Source: Phoronis australis
Lineage: Eukaryota; Phoronida; Phoronidae
Length of the DNA stretch: 33,373 nt
NCBI GenBank assembly: GCA_002633005.1
Contig: NMRA01001258.1
Location: 1-33,373, forward strand
Direction of reading: 5' to 3'
Part shown: piece by piece, positions 1-13,400 of the stretch
Position numbering within the stretch: the stretch's first letter is position 1
Layout of the letters: each line of letters opens with the position of its first letter
Made by a program: the position numbers and the translations under genes
Notes under the pieces: generated by a model
Database searches by the model: none
The model's input: only the letters and a program-made list of their open reading frames with translations
What the model was told of the DNA's origin: nothing

Positions 1-80
1 TGAAGACCACCACCCATGAATTTTTATTTCTACTGCCGTCCCCCCCCTCCCACACAGATTTTACTGGAACAGCCCTGAAT
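1..80. repeat. Dispersed repeat copy (shared with ~10060-10130)
   Basis: This stretch (ACCACCCATGAATTTTTATT, then a C-run, then CAGATTTTACTGGAACAGCC) recurs at 10064-10130 in the same orientation with few differences. Looser versions of its first part occur at 9651-9672 and 10000-10025. It is an interspersed repeat of unknown class, cut by the window start. Confidence 0.7.
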
Positions 81-206
81 TGTTTTGCTCAAGACTATTA
101 GCCAAAATGGCCAGTTTTCCATTTTTCAAAGTGTGGTTAGCGCTTTGAAAATAATGAGAGTTTCATTAAATTTTTTATGACATCGACACACTAGTTTGGT
201 TTTAGC

Positions 207-876
207 TTAGGAGATTTTTTCTTTAATATGCCACCTTGCTACAAGATCAAGATGTTTACCATTCAGTGTTAAAGGCTGCATCAACCATTTAAGCTTCCAG
301 GTGAACATAATCACCGTTGTTTTGCTACCAATAATTTCTAAGCCAACTGACTTAGCCCATGTGGCTGCAGTATTCAGGGCTCTTTGAGCAAGATAACGGC
401 ATGTGTCATGATCGATGCTGGACACACTGAGAACAATATCATCTACATAGGCTTGAAAATAAAAGCTTAGACCCATGTCAGCTAATAATTGTTGAAGTAG
501 ACCATACATTACCATGTTGAAAAGGGTGGGTGAGGCAGTGCCACCCTGAGATGTTTCCCTGGTGATGCAAACCACCACACTTACACCCTCTAGGCAAGCA
601 GTCACAGATTGACTTAATGATCTACCTGGTAAGACACCTGTTCTCTTTAAAGTGGTTTAGTGCTTCTTGGATCGCGTCATGCTCAATATTGCTGAAAACA
701 CCAACAAGGTCAATGAAGGCACAGAGGGCAAACTTTATTAAAAACTGCCCTTTGCAGTCTAGCAACCAGATGATGTAGAGCGGTCTCTGTAGAGAAGCCT
801 CGTCTGTAAGCATACTGGTTGTTGTGAGACTTTTCAGTCCTTTGAGAAGGAAAAATGTCTTCTTTTTTGGTTTCAA
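207..876 (-). mobile_element. Non-LTR retrotransposon reverse transcriptase relic
   Basis: On the minus strand, 605-207 encodes RT core motifs: an SQGGTASPTLFNM block, then YVDD at 449-438 in FQAYVDDIVLS, then a GLEI..SKT block typical of LINE RT domains. The upstream part, 876-622 (AFIDLVGVFSNIEHDAIQ, resembling the LINE D-x-x-x-A/V-F-D block with its second Asp lost), is in another frame, so at least one frameshift falls near 640-605. No endonuclease or complete ORF is present: a dead, truncated copy. The clade (I/Jockey/R1-like) is not resolved. Confidence 0.8.
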
Positions 877-1404
877 CTTCCTCTTATTTGATTTCCAGTT
901 TCCTCATTTTTTATCTCTTTTTAGCATTATTTTGACTTTATTTGTGCAAAAAACATTTCTTGCAATTAAATTTTACAAATCAAAAATATTTCTATCACAT
1001 AAGCCTATTTTTTTATAACGATATCTCACCTGGAAATTTTTCCTCTTTTTTGTCATGGTCCATTCCAAGCTCTGACTTATGCTGAGATGAGATAACTAGT
1101 GTTGGAAAATACCTGTGTGGAGCGCAAGATGAAATTTCTGACTCGAGTCATTTTACTAACTCCTGGAATATGACCGTTGGTAAATGTTATGCAGGAGAAC
1201 TAGCTACTGTAGCACGCCTATGTCTTAGGAAAAACTTGGTCATCTGGGGAATCACTTAAAAAGTCGTTATTGGCAAAAGTGATTTTCAGAGATCATCCTT
1301 TGGGTGGAATCAAAGTGACAAGCTTGAGGTTTTGCTGACAAAAGCTGTGAGTGACACTAAGTGACCTGGTAGTGTCCACTGTGATGATGATGTTCTCGTT
1401 TCAG
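877..1404. other. Intronic/upstream DNA, nothing identified
   Basis: T-rich DNA between the RT relic and the first ZC3H11A-like exon. No exon, RNA gene or element end was recognised. The intron after that exon (1495-2047) is likewise AT-rich with no supported feature. Confidence 0.5.
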
Positions 1405-1494
1405 CTTTTGTATCTGAAGATACTCCAACTGTAAAAGACATTGCTGCTCAAAGTCCCCTTATTGAACCAATTCTTATCAACCCGCATGATGAAG
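1405..1494 (+). CDS. ZC3H11A: ZC3H11A-like exon a (first in window)
   Basis: The acceptor is a pyrimidine run ending TTTCAG at 1399-1404 and the donor is GTATGG at 1495. The exon enters with one base of a codon supplied by an upstream exon and leaves with one base. It encodes a Pro/Ile-rich linker (FVSEDTPTVKDIAAQSPLIE...). No stop occurs in this frame. It is short and of low complexity, so it is supported mainly by phase continuity with the following exon. Confidence 0.62.
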
Positions 1495-4400
1495 GTATGG
1501 GCTGTTCTTTGATGTACTGGAACCACCTGCTGTAATTAAGGCTTCCTATTGTTTGCATGTCTTAAAATGGGATATTTAACAGTGGTGTCTAGTGGACCCA
1601 CCTTCCAAAGTTTTAGGTCCAAGGAAATTTTCCCAAATTCATTAAAACACGCAGTTCACAAAGCAAACTCTGTGCTCTCCCCACACTTCCTAATACTAGG
1701 GTCTATTGGAACTAAGCTTATAAAATTTTGGGGTCCGTTTCCAATTTTTTGGGTTTTTGAAAACTATATAGAAATCTTAACACTAGCCATAACACAGCAT
1801 TATGTATATTTCCATTATCATTGGAAGCTACAGAAAAATAATTCTCATTTCTTTCAGTTTTATATTTTTACCAATCATTCTTGAATTGAAGGTGATCTAC
1901 TCAACAATTCACCATAAGTCTTTTTATTGAAATGATGCAATATTACAGCCTCAGGCGAACTTTGTGATGGTATGTACATTTTCTGTTTTCTGATTCATAG
2001 AATTTCGATCATTTGTACACGAACATTAAGTTGTCATCCATTTGCAGAATCAGACCAGGAGTCGCAAGGCACCCCTGAGAAGAACCACAGGCTATTTGCG
2101 TCACCCTCCAGCTCATCAGGTGAGGCTGTAGTGTGAGGGAGAGAGTAACTATTAGAATGTACATGATGTACTTCTGCCTGAAACTGATATGTGCAATTCA
2201 TAAAACTACGACTTTTAATGTAATATTAAGACTGATTTCTATTGTGAACCAAACTTATCTGCCAAGGAACATGTACACCCGTCACTTAAATTTTCTAGGT
2301 AGTGCTCTCATGAGTTTAATATTGAAATAGTTAGAAAAAATTATGTTTCGAGAAGAACGACTATATAATACGGGCGAAGTTGAAACAGATTTTCACGTTC
2401 TTTTTGTATGCCCTCTACTTAGTGATCTGAGGAGAATTTTTCTGCCAGCCGATTGTGAAGGTTATCCAAGCATGCTTCGTTTAAGAACGTTTAACGTTAA
2501 CCAATAGAATGCAAAACTTTTGTTGTTATACATAAAAAGGCAATGTTGTTCCATGTTGAATTGCTAGCATTGTAACCTACTGCAACTAGTCCAAGCGTAT
2601 GTGTATTGTATAGCTATTTTGCAGCGTACATCTCATTATTATTGTGTAAAATGCAACTATGCGGGATTGACCTTTGACCTTGTATTTGTTGTTGTTGATG
2701 TTGAAATTGTTGAGGTAATTGATAAGTAATAAATAGTGTTGCTCTTGTGAGAAGGTGGTGAAAAGTATGCAACTACAGTAGACACCAAAAGTATTCAGAC
2801 AAAATGAGTCGTAATTCCGTTATGACGGCTGGGTGGAAGTCAATTGTTTTGTCAATATAGCCTTCCCTCATGACGGAGAATGAAAGGGAAGTTATTTGGC
2901 TAAATCATTCAGTAATTAGACTTGTGTCACCCTAATGATAATTGCCAGTGTATTTAGCTGTTAACAGAATTAGCCGTCATGATGTGGACAACAATGATTA
3001 GTCTTGTTCTGTATGTGAGTGGAGTTGTATCATAACTAGTACTTGTTCTGTATTGAGTGGAGTTGTATCATAACTAGTACTTGTTCTGTATGTGAGTGGA
3101 GTTGTATCATAACTAGTACTTGTTCTGTATGTGAGTGGAGTTGTATCATAACTAGTACTTGTTCTGTATGTGAGTGGAGTTGTATCATAACTAGTACTTG
3201 TTCTGTATGTGGGTGGAGTTGTATCATAACTAGTACTTGTTCTGTATGTGAGTGGAGTTGTATCATAACTAGTACTTGTTCTGTATGTGAGTGGAGTTGT
3301 ATCATAACTAGTACTTGTTCTGTATGTGAGTGGAGTTGTATCATAACTAGTACTTGTTCTGTATGTGAGTGGAGTTGTATCATAACTAGTACTTGTTCTG
3401 TATGTGNAATGACAATGGAGTCCCCTCTGGTCGTTTGGCTCAACGAAAAAGTATGTTCTTTTGGTGTAACATTGGATTTTTAAAAAAGCTTGATCCACAC
3501 AACTAGTGTTCTGCTTCATAGCTTTCTGAAAAACTTTAAAGCAATTTTCATACCAAATGAGACGATAGACATAAATAGTTCCCATACTTTTCTGCTTGAA
3601 TTATTTATTGTTAAAACCTGATGTAGACAAAGAGAAAGGTAATGATTTGTGCGTTTGTGGGTTTTATTTTTGAAGTTGTTGAAGTTGTACAAGGTTAAGC
3701 TCAGACAGTCCTGTTGTACAAGGTTGAGCACTGTCAGTCCTGTTATACATGGTTAAGCGCAGACAGTCCTGCTGTACAAGGTTAAGCACAGACAGTCCTG
3801 TTGTACAAGGTTAAGCACAGCCAGTCCTGTTGTGCAATGATATGCACAGTCATTCCTGTTGTACATGGTTAAGCACAGACAGTCCTGTTGTACAAGGTTA
3901 AGCACAGTCAGTCCTGTTGTACATGGTTAAGCACAGACAGTCCTGTTGTACAAGGTTAAGCACAGACAGTCCTGTTGTACAAGGTTAAGCACAGTCAGTC
4001 CTGTTGTACAAGGTTAAGCACAGATAGTCCTGTTGTACAAGGTTAAGCACAGACAGTCCTGTGGTACAAGGTTAAACACAGTCAGTCCTGTTGTACATGG
4101 CTGCCATGATGGAATCCTATTATCAAATAATGCTGTCAGTTACATTAGTTTCTGATTTGCTGTATTCAAAAGCTGTGCGTCATATTTGCCACCACTGTGT
4201 GCCTGTGGGTATCTTACCTCAGACCATGTGTGCGATCTTTAATAAAGGAAGCCCCACTGGAGATACATGTGCTCTATTTCATCTGTGGTAAGCCCTTCAG
4301 GAGAAGGGAATAGGGTCTTATATGCTGAAGCTTATGACATTCTGAAATTTTATTTCATGTTTCAGCCAGTTCCAATATTGGAAATAAAGATTCCAGTGGA

Positions 4401-7400
4401 CCAATTCATATCAAGAGTCTGGATGAAATACGCCGTGAAAAAGCATTGAGAACAAAGGGTCAGTCAACAGGTATTCTTTCAGATTAGTAGGTTAATCTTA
4501 ATTGCCATAACTCAATTTTTGATAGCAATGTTACCTTTGATTACCAGAAATTACACAAGTCTTGACTTGAAAATTACATTATTGGTCAGTTTTTAGTAGT
4601 CTCGATGAAAATTTCCCTCTCTTACTATTATTTTAAATTGTTTGATTTAAAAGGGAACCTAACCATATGATTGTTGATGGTATTTGTATTAAAAAATCAG
4701 ATCTGTGGTTATTTTGGAGATAGAATGTTTGTTAACATTCCCCTGGTGGGTATTTATATATTTTCTTTATTGAAATAAAATCCATATGGCCATAGGCAAA
4801 AAGTATAACATACACAAGATAGTACATTATCAAGTGCGTTTCAGACTGGATAGTAAATTGTGACGCTTGGTGGAAGAATTTTGGTAGCAAGGTATCCGGA
4901 GTTCTCATGAGAGATTCAAGTTAGATGTTGTAGGAGAATGAATTGTGTGTTATCACTGTCACTTTGTTATGCCCTTAAGTGAGGCTCTTGAACTGCATTG
5001 CTCATTTGTACAAAGACGTGTCAGCCTACACTGGAATGGAACCTGTGATGAACTAGTGTCTGATCTGGGAGAAGTTGAAAGACTTACTTCTGCGCATGCG
5101 GCAAAAACCTGGGTTAGCAAACAGTCCAATGAGCCTGATGATTTGTGACTTATCAGTGAGGGACCTATTTTTTAGTTGATGTGAAAATGCTTCCTTTTCC
5201 AGTGAAGCCTGAAAAACTAACGATGGAAACAAGAGAAAGTGCCACCCCTGTCCGAAGACCAGCCAAGAGAACATTAGAGGTTTATAAACCGCCAGCTAAA
5301 GGGAAAACTCGTGGTAAAGTTACTTAAAGCTTGATGCAAAATTTCTGAAACTCACTTGAATTTTTGCCCCGGCATTAAGTTGAGTGAGTTCTTGAAGATT
5401 ATAGATTTATAATATATATTTGTCAAGTAATTCAGGTCACCTGAATGAATTATGTTGCCCACCATCTCAGTAGTTACTTAAAGCTTTATCAATAACAGGA
5501 GTCTTGACCCTCAGTTTTCTCCACTGAATAGCAGTCATCAAACTGGTTCTCGTAATTTATGACCCCTGTAAGTGACTATTGCCCTTTAATGCTTTTATAA
5601 TTTGGTTGTGACCAGTTGCTGTTATACAATCGCTCAATTGTTTGGTACTCTGACGTGAAGTGATTTCAGGTATGGGTTTTTTGGATGTAAGAAACTGACA
5701 AAAACATACCAAAATCACACGAGCGAAAGGTGCTTTTTTGTGATTATTCACAGAACCTTTCTAGCGTTTCCTAGCAAAATGCAGCCACCAAAGGGCTTGT
5801 TGAGTGAGGGTGGAATATTGAATTACTTGATTTCTCAACGCAAGTTTCAGGCCATTGTCTTGCATCTGCAGAACACAGACCTGGCCTTAAGAAGAGCTGA
5901 AAGTTTTAGTTGTACTTGAGTTGAGACTGACCAAGCTTGTAGCGCTTAGTGTTAATTTTGCTCTATCTCTCCTTTCTCGGCCAGTCTCTTCAGAACCTAT
6001 CAGTCAAGTTCCTAGTAAAAAGTCAAAGATACAGACACAAGTGAGTATGACTCATATGTTTTGTTCCTTCTAAAAAGTCAAAGATATAGACACAAGTGAG
6101 TATGACTCACATGTTGCATACTTTGAACTGTTGTGCCGACAAGTTCATCAGATATTCTTTCATTGCTATCTTCCATATTGACTTCTTTATAATTGTTTGA
6201 AAAGTAATTTGAGGTTACAATGGGTGTTTGGGTAATATTACTATTATCTTGGCACATACGTTTTTGTTCGTCATAAAAAATCGGGTTGTAGAATTTAACA
6301 ATTGAACAGTTTTTGTTTCTATGGTTTTACTGTGGTCAGAGTGGAGGTCGGAGGAGATGTTTTTGACTTGATAAATCCTTTTTAGTATCTTACTTTGAAT
6401 GAGCCTGCCGATGTGATTTTTTGAACCTTCTAATTGTTGGTGCCACCAACTTCAGTTTGAAAAACATCACACTCTTCTTTAAACTTTGTAAAGTTATATT
6501 TTGTTTTGCTATTGAACTTACCTTTTGAAATGAAAGGGTATGATGCTTTTCATCAACTGATAGAATTCTCAAGTGTTTAACTGTTGTATGTCTTTCAAAC
6601 TATTTCGTTTTTGGTAGGATGCTAAAGAAATCCATGTGAAGAGCTTAGAGGAAATTCGTCTTGAAAAGCAAGCACGAATGAAAAAGGCTGCTTTGCAAGA
6701 AAATCAGGAACCGTTGAGTAACAGTGACAAACAAAAGGGTGACTTCTGTGTCATGGACGGAACAGATTCTCAGGGAAAGAAAAACTTATTAACTAACCCA
6801 AAGGACATTCATGTAAAGACTCTAGATGAAATTAGGCTAGAGAAACAGCAGGTGTGTAAAAACGAAATTCGCATAAAGACTCTAGAAGAAATTCGCCGGG
6901 AGAAACAGCTGAGAAAAGCTGCTGTGAAACCAAGCAAAAGAGAAGAAAAAGGTTTGCCGTCGATTCACATTAAAACATTTGAAGAGATTCAAAAACAGAA
7001 ACAGACAAAAGATAGAAGTGGTGTTGCAGCAGTGCTGTCGAGTCCTAGTGTTGGCAGTGTGTCAACAGATGTCGCTACTAAAGCACCATCTGTACTCAAC
7101 TCCAGGGGAACTGGTGACGAAGCGCACGCAGCTGAGTCAAATAATGGTAGGTTGTGTTCATGATGTCTGGTCAAGAGAATCTTGAGATTGATTTGATGTG
7201 TCCTGCCTTAATTTTGTCTTTATGGATAGAAATGTGGAATGATTGTGATACAGAGGTTCAACGTTAAGTCCGTGGCATTTTGTTAAGTGAATCATTTTTG
7301 TTGAAAACTCGTTTTTTATACTCGTGGCCCAACTTCTTTGTTCTTAGTTATATTCTCATTTGCCAGTGTACTAGTGAATAAACGGATTTGGTTTTCTTGA

Positions 7401-10400
7401 AATTGCCCCTCCATAGTTTAGGTGGTTTGTTGTTTAACCAATGAATATGGTCTGTGATTAGGGAAGGAGGTGTTTACTAACAGACGCACCATATGGTCCA
7501 TAAAGATTAACCATTGCAGGTCCCTCATTCACCTAAGGAGAATGGTGCCTGTGCCTTCTGAGAGGGGAATTTTCCGTGCGAGGTGAAAACTCTTGCCCAT
7601 CCCCACCCCCTCTTCACCGCCAATGCGACTATCCATCCTCCCCATCCCTATCGCCATCCCTCATGGGCTGTGCCCCAACTAGCCAAAACGAACATTTTAT
7701 GCCATCTCAAATTGTCCCCTGTGCTCATTACAGATAACTTAATCTCGACCGGATTTTTTAATACTTGCTTTTGGGCAATTTTGTGAAAAGGTCAACCTCG
7801 AGACAAACAATTGTGGCTATACTAACATTTTCAGTCCCATCTAAAAGCCCCGTCTTTCTAGTTCAGGACTTATATTTGATTGTCCTATAACTTTCAATTT
7901 TTTTGCCTCAATGGACCCATTTTTGGGGTCTCATGACCCTAAAAAATTAACTTGATTTTCATGTGTGTTGCTAATTATTGTCATAAATAAGCAAATTATG
8001 GTTATTTCACTACACTATCAAATTTGCGCAATCACATGATAGCCAAACTTATTAAAAAATAACATTTCAACTTTGGCGCATTATCGACCTCTTGGGGCCA
8101 AAGGTTATCTCTTGGATATCATACTGTTGTACTTCCGTCACAAAAAAGTGTTAAAAAGTTTAGCTATGTTAAATTTTTTATCAAAATTAGAATAATTCCA
8201 GGTTCTCTTTTTATGCGCCCACATATTTATATGTGGACGCATTATGCTGTCATCTCTGTCTGTCCGTCCGTCCGGGAAGGCGTCCGGCGTCCGCTGCTCT
8301 ATCTCCAAAACCCTTTGACATACGTTCATGAAGTTTGGCGCATATGTTCCATTCATGAATGGGACGGCATGTGCGAACTTTTGGACGGATCCGACTACCG
8401 GTGTGCCCCCTAGTGGCAATTTTAGTTTTTTACGCTTACCTTTGTATCTTCAAAAGTCCTGAACGGATTTTCATGAAATTTGGTATGTAGGCACCCATTT
8501 TTACTGTTTTCAAGTCTGTATTTTTGCATGCACCCCTCTATCAACCTAACCGCTCAAAGGATGATTGTGAAAATTGGCATGTATGTGCTTACTATAAAGA
8601 AGACAGCTGACAAGGATTTTCAGACGATTTGGACTACTGTGGCGCCTCCTAGTGGCAGTTTTGTTTTTATGCGCCTATGGCTGTATCTCCTAAACCGTTT
8701 GCAGGATCTTTACGAAATTTAATGAGTGTATTTATATGATGTTAACAACAGCCGGTGACGACTTTTGGACGGATCCGCCTACCAGTGTGCCCCCTAGTGG
8801 CAATTTTATTTTTTTACGTTTGCCTCTGTATCTTCACAAGTCCTTAACGGATTTTCATGAAATTTGGTATGTAGGCACCTATTAGTGCAATGACGCTATC
8901 CTTCCGTTTTCGGATGGATTCGACCTAGTTTGCGACACCCAGTGGCCATTTTTACTGTTTTTTGGCGTCCACCCCTCTATCAACCAAACCGCTCTAAGTA
9001 TGATTGTGAAAATTGGCATGTATGTTCTTACTATGAAGAGGACGGTTGACGCTGAATTTCCCATGACTTTGATTACTGTGGCGCCTCCTAGTGGCAGTTT
9101 TTTTTGCGCCCATGGCTGTATCTCCCAAACCGTTTGCAGGATCTTTACTAAATTTAGCAAGTGTATTTATGTGATGTTGACAACGGACGATGACGACTTT
9201 AGGATGATTCTGACTACCGGTATGCCTCTAGTGGCAATTTTAGTATTTTACATTGACCTCTGTATTTTCATAGGTCTTCAGGTGTATACTTTGTGTTACT
9301 TCGTGACTATGAAGGAAAAGTTCCAAGTAGAAATTTGTTTCTGGCATTCTAATGCTGTGCTAATCTCGTATGTTGGTAAATTTGTTTTTAATTCTATGTT
9401 TCTGTGGTGCTTTAAGCAACTGATGTATAGGATGTGCTTGTATCATGAAGATCACTCACATTTTGCCCCTAGCCTATTGAGGAGACAATGACCATACCTT
9501 TCCATTTTGCAAAGTACAACACACTACATATATGCCCTCTACTGGCCACTTTATGGTACCAATAAACAACCCTAGAAGGATACCGTATACGGTACAATTG
9601 TGGGCGCATTTCAACGCTCTGCGTTGCTCTTGTTCATTTATGTCTTCAGCCCACCACCTGTAATTTTTTGTAGGTTTGAAATGCAACCACACATATTTTT
9701 TTGTTGTTCTTGTGGCTGGCTGCACAGGCGCTTGAGTTTATCTGTTCCTCGATCACCACTGACGTCATTCATTACTAAGAAAACATATGTTTCTTATATG
9801 TAGTTATTAGCCATCGAGAAATTCGAGCGCCTGTGGTTGACTGGTGTTATGGGCATGCCGATGGGGAGATCGGGGGGAGTGAAAAAGTTGGAGCTTAGTT
9901 GCAAGTTACGTTTTTGTTTTAGTTGTTGATTCTGTGCCGATTGTTTATAAAACTTACTGAAATTATCCACCATCAAACATTTATGGCACAATGAAACAAC
10001 AACGACCTGTAAATTTTTATTTTTTTGAAGTACGACCACCAGCCATTTTGAATTTAAATCAAACACAACCACCCATAAATTTTTATTTCAATTGCCTCCC
10101 CCCACACACAGATTTTACTGGAACAGCCCTTACTTGGGCATGTATCAGAACCTTCAGCAAAGTGGCCCAGTTTGTTTAAGCTTAGGGCGAGCTCTAATTT
10201 AAAGAACATTAAAATGTGTTTTTATGACAGTGATTAGTAATGTTTTAAACTTTATTTCACATTTTATATTTTGACAGTCACATTTACTTATTAGTTTTGA
10301 ATTTAGTATTCTATTTAACGCATAAAAACAGTTTTCCAGATAACTAACAACTGTCAAATACAAAAAAGTTAAAATCCTAGAGTACTTTCCCAGCCTAGAC

Positions 10401-13400
10401 CAACCAGTCATGATTTCGTGCAAAAGGTCAATCGGTACATGTTGATTAAAAAACTTTGAATCACTAGCAAAAGACCAAATAGCTTAAATACTGCAAAAGT
10501 ATGAATTATTCTAAATTGATATCTTAGTCACAACAGACAATTTGATACTAGACATTCAAAGGGTCTGTCCATCACGTACGTCCGTCGCACGCACTCAACT
10601 TACATCGAGCTGTCTTACAAAAATTTCTTAGGAGATATCTTGAAAAAATTTAGTGTTTTGTACTTTTTAAACATTGAATTAAATCATCATATAAAACAAA
10701 TATTGTAACCAAATGAATCTCACAGAAAGTTAACGTTAAAAAATTTTTTTTCAAAATTTCAAATTCTCTGCTAACGTACGTCACACCCCTTTTTAAGGCA
10801 ATTTTCTCAGTCACATAAAAGGATAGCTTTGAAAGCTATCAGTGAGACCTATCAATTGATGTATTGTTTTCCTAGCATGAACATTTTTTCACAATTGATC
10901 AAAATGTTCTCTGATTGTATGTCCGTCACAAATGGAATTGCCCTTTTAATACTTGATTGCAATTTTTGTGGCTTGATGAGGTGAATTTCATGCTGTATGT
11001 AAATATTTTCAGAGGGATTGTGGCTGATATTTGACTTCAATATCGAAGCATCGAGGGCTCTGTAATTTATGTATTTAATGTGTTCATGTTTTTAAACACA
11101 GTCGGGTAAATATTTATTCAATTGAGTTGTGTGTTATACAGGTGGGGTGCCAGTCTCATCTCCGGTTATTCCAAACAAAAGGCGGTTAAAACTTAAGAAG
11201 CCAGCTAATGCCAAGGTGGAGGTGACTGATCCAGAGGTGTCCATGGGAGACAACTCTGAACAGAGCCTGGCGCTTTCTGTGACATCTCCAACTAGTTCAT
11301 CCAAAAGGCATTTAGAATCAAGGTATTAAACGTTGCTCATTCATTACTTTGCTGTTTTTTTTGCAAATAAGGTTGGTCCACTACAAGTTGTGTTTATACC
11401 TTGTAATCTTACTAACTCTCTTTGTTAGATGAATGATAGTAACTTAGGTTGTGTTAATTATTACCCCTGTCATACATACATCTTGTAGAAAGTCTCTCAC
11501 AGTGCTATTTAGGTCAAGCTGAAGTCATAGTTGAAACCGGAATAAATCAAGGTTACCATAGTAAATACAATACTCGACAAAGTAATCAGATAAAACACCA
11601 TTTCCTGTCATGATCACTAATTCTGTTAACAGCAAAGAGTACTTAGCTACACCAGTCACTTTCTCGCAGGAAGGCTTTATAGCTACATTACTAACTTTCG
11701 TGCCAATTGCCGTCCACTCTCAGTCATGGGGTACAGCTACTCTGATGATTAATTCAGCTTCCACACAGCCATCATGATGTGGAATTCCGACTCGTTTTCG
11801 TCTGAATACTTGTTGCCTGTATCATAACAATCCTTCAGTTGAAGCAGTGGGTGAAGTCCATCTGTCTGTGCTGTTATTACGTATAATTAGGAACATTAAC
11901 TTGGCATATTAATGAACCAAAACATCGGTTTACAAAGAAGGCATGACATTGCGTGGGGTTTTCAAGGATGAATAATTTTATGGTGGAGGACAAGCCAAAA
12001 GCATTCAGACAAAATGATCAGGAATTCCCTGTCATAACGGGTGGGATGAAGCCCAGTTCATCAGGATGGTCTCGCCTGATGACCGTCGGAGTAGTCTCTT
12101 CTGATGACCACGAATGAAGGGAATTAACAGGACAGTTAGTAAGATGACTAAGCCATCCTGTTACTTTAATTTTGCCACCCTTAATAGTTGTTAACTGTAA
12201 CTTTTGGTCTTAAAAGAATTCATCATGAAGGGAAAACGGTATTTTGTTTAATTGCTTTTGCCTTGTACAGTAACTGTATTTTCATTTTAAACTTTCTCAA
12301 GTTGTGACACGGCAGGTTCATTGCTAATGTTGAGTTTAATATTTTTGTGGTGAACAGAATATTTTCAGTTTGCCTACTAGATATACCGTATTCGTCCTAA
12401 TAAGCGCCTATGCCCCTATAAGCGCCCTCCCACGCGTTTTCAGACTTTGCTAAACGCCGTTCTCATGCGAAAAATGCCTTACCTTCAGTTCTAAAATTCT
12501 ACAGTAATGTCTTCAATTTATCAATAAGATCTGACAGTCCTGAAAAAATCATTGTGCGTGGAATTTGTAGACCACGAGCCTCACCGCTATGTCGGTATTT
12601 AGCTGTGACTATACACTTCAAACTTTTGCTGTGCTTCAAAAAGAACGCAAGTTTTGTTGATCTTGCGAGGGACGTGTTCCATTATGGTCTGGCCTTTCAG
12701 AAGACGCAGCATGCTTGTCAAAGGGATTGTATTGTATCTTTCCCGCACAGATCTCTCTCAAGAATCTGTCATCGAAGATTAGTCTTCGGAAACTATTTAT
12801 TCATGAAACAGGTAGCATAGCATCGGCAAGAAATAAATACTGGCACTTATTTCCAAAAGTTTCTAATACCGTAAAAAATGTTTGTGTTATTTTTAAGGTG
12901 GAATTATTAAATTAGTCATAATTGGTATTTTTGAAGTCAAAATGACCCACTGATAGTGAACACTTCCGCACCCTTACACCCCCTGAAATTCCCTAAAAAT
13001 AACTGTTGGTCTGTCACGTATCCAATTACCCAGCAACTCAATGACATCGGCCTTACCGAAACGATCCTTGAACGTTTTTAGCGGATGAGATCAAGAAGTG
13101 CTAAATAAAACACGTTCTGCTTTACTGCTTGTGTTAATTTCCTTAGTTACAATGCAAACCTAGATCTTTACATGGTGTTTACTCTTGCAAATGAAGTCTG
13201 ATGACACGCACGCACTCGCTCTCTCACACAATTTGCAGACGAACTTCAAAACAAACATAATGTGACAACAACATGTGTGTTCATCCAGATTTTTCTCATG
13301 TTGTGGAGTACGATCTAGTGCAGCTAATCCTGACTCCACAGGAACTTAAAAATCTTAGAGACTCTACTTTGAAACCTTAAGTAGGACTTCAGGTAATTTG

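Noticed and set aside
2998-3585. 195-residue minus-strand ORF of repeated TYRTSTSYDTTPL
   Set aside because: Produced entirely by the 39-bp minisatellite, whose period is divisible by three; the opposite strand is equally open and the frame crosses an N.
3003-4100. CRISPR-like array
   Set aside because: Units are contiguous with no unique spacers, in an animal intron; these are minisatellites.
9000-9491. 163-residue plus-strand ORF
   Set aside because: It lies wholly inside the TIR element at 8213-9609, follows its internal repeats and has no recognisable domain.
12554-12915. Plus-strand ORFs in the element at 12383
   Set aside because: Shadows opposite the minus-strand HIRAN-like fossil; the minus reading is the one with domain similarity.
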